A DNA stretch of 64,000 nucleotides, from the NCBI RefSeq assembly GCF_000718095.1, contig NZ_JOEI01000004.1, forward strand, positions 124,001 through 188,000, given 5' to 3'. Under the pieces are notes generated by a model that was not told the origin of the DNA, searched no databases, and saw only the letters and a program-made list of their open reading frames with translations. The stretch is from Streptomyces scopuliridis RB72. Lineage in GTDB: Bacteria > Actinomycetota > Actinomycetes > Streptomycetales > Streptomycetaceae. The position numbers and the translations under genes are program-made. Below, piece by piece: positions 63,705 through 64,000 of this stretch. Numbering within the stretch: position 1 is the stretch's first letter; each line of letters begins with the position of its first letter.

Positions 63705-64000
63705 TGGAGCAGCGCATAGACTCGAATATCTGGCCCGAGCGTGCCGTCGGCAAAGACCCGGCGTACGTTCCCGGCCTCATGGTCCCCCGCCCCGTCGGCA
63801 CAGCGGAGACGGACCCGGAGCAGGCGGAGACCGAGGAGCCGCGCGCGCCCGAAGGCGGCGCCCCCTCGGATGCCCTCCCGGAGGACGTTCCCGATGAGCC
63901 CGCCCCCTCCTCGGAGGACGCCCCCTCGGAGGATGACGCCGCCACCGACGCCCCCTCCGGAGAGGACGCCCCCTCCGGAGAGGACGCCGCCACCGACGAC
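63705..64000 (+). CDS. Acidic, repeat-bearing protein, N-terminal part (runs off the window)
   Basis: A GTG-initiated frame is open to the last base (98 codons). It starts MEQRIDSNIWPERAVGKDPA and then turns into a Pro/Glu/Asp/Ser/Ala-rich low-complexity stretch with a repeated APSGED/APSEDD motif. No signal peptide or membrane helix appears in the visible part. I do not recognise the family; the acidic low-complexity region probably precedes a structured domain outside the window. The frame is supported by third-position GC bias and by the leaderless -10. Confidence 0.6.

Overview
The window is high-GC chromosomal DNA of a Streptomyces. The evidence is gene content rather than composition alone: SepH, the CutR/CutS two-component pair, an N-terminal-GNAT PatA acyltransferase, an HPr with the actinobacterial sequence, DUF4193/DUF3710/DUF3093/DUF3159 proteins, and two actinobacterial-type ydaO (c-di-AMP) riboswitch leaders. 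GTG and TTG starts are frequent, and several genes look leaderless. From memory, the core order resembles S. coelicolor around SCO5837-SCO5901 (HPr SCO5841, sepH SCO5855, cutRS SCO5862/5863, dut SCO5868). No search was run.

Layout. 1-10.9 kb: the end of an M16 peptidase, a riboswitch-controlled M23 peptidase, a GntR regulator, HPr, PatA, a phosphodiesterase operon, thymidine kinase, a VOC protein and a sulfurtransferase. 10.9-24.7 kb: sepH, a membrane protein, an FAD oxidase with an MFS exporter, coproporphyrin ferrochelatase with an inositol-phosphatase-family enzyme, cutRS, small conserved actinobacterial genes, a thioesterase, dUTPase and DUF3710. 24.9-41.8 kb: a potassium region with kdpF-A-B-C, kdpD-E, two RCK (TrkA-type) proteins and a KimA-like transporter. 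A GH3 beta-glucosidase flanked by hairpins sits between the RCK genes and the transporter. The stretch closes with a TrmA/RlmD-type RNA methyltransferase.

41.7-48.8 kb is a compact integrated island. It starts at the 3' end of the RNA methyltransferase gene and ends at a diverged second copy of that 3' end (57 of 69 bases identical by hand count). Both ends carry TGACGCTC repeats that look like integrase arm sites, but no integrase remains. The cargo is a decayed SF2 helicase, an intact SF1 helicase fused to a phospholipase-D nuclease and a C-terminal DUF5710-like module, and an unrecognised membrane protein. The helicase-PLD fusion matches the layout of type II Mokosh anti-phage proteins. 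It is the best candidate here for an unusual biological system.

48.9-59.2 kb: a hypothetical protein, an SRPBCC protein, then a ROK-regulated carbohydrate locus (GH39 glycosidase, ROK regulator, enolase-superfamily sugar-acid dehydratase, and an ABC importer with a binding protein and two permeases but no ATPase, plus a uronate-dehydrogenase-like enzyme). 59.2-64 kb: a long leader with a Crp-type site and a second c-di-AMP riboswitch in front of a LysM/SLT cell-wall lytic enzyme, an amino-acid permease, a Methyltransf_19 protein and the start of an acidic protein that runs off the window.

A common thread is c-di-AMP and turgor. Two riboswitch-controlled wall hydrolases lie in the same 64 kb as Kdp, RCK proteins and a KimA-like importer, all functions tied to c-di-AMP or potassium homeostasis in other bacteria. 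The linkage is observed; coordinated control is inference.
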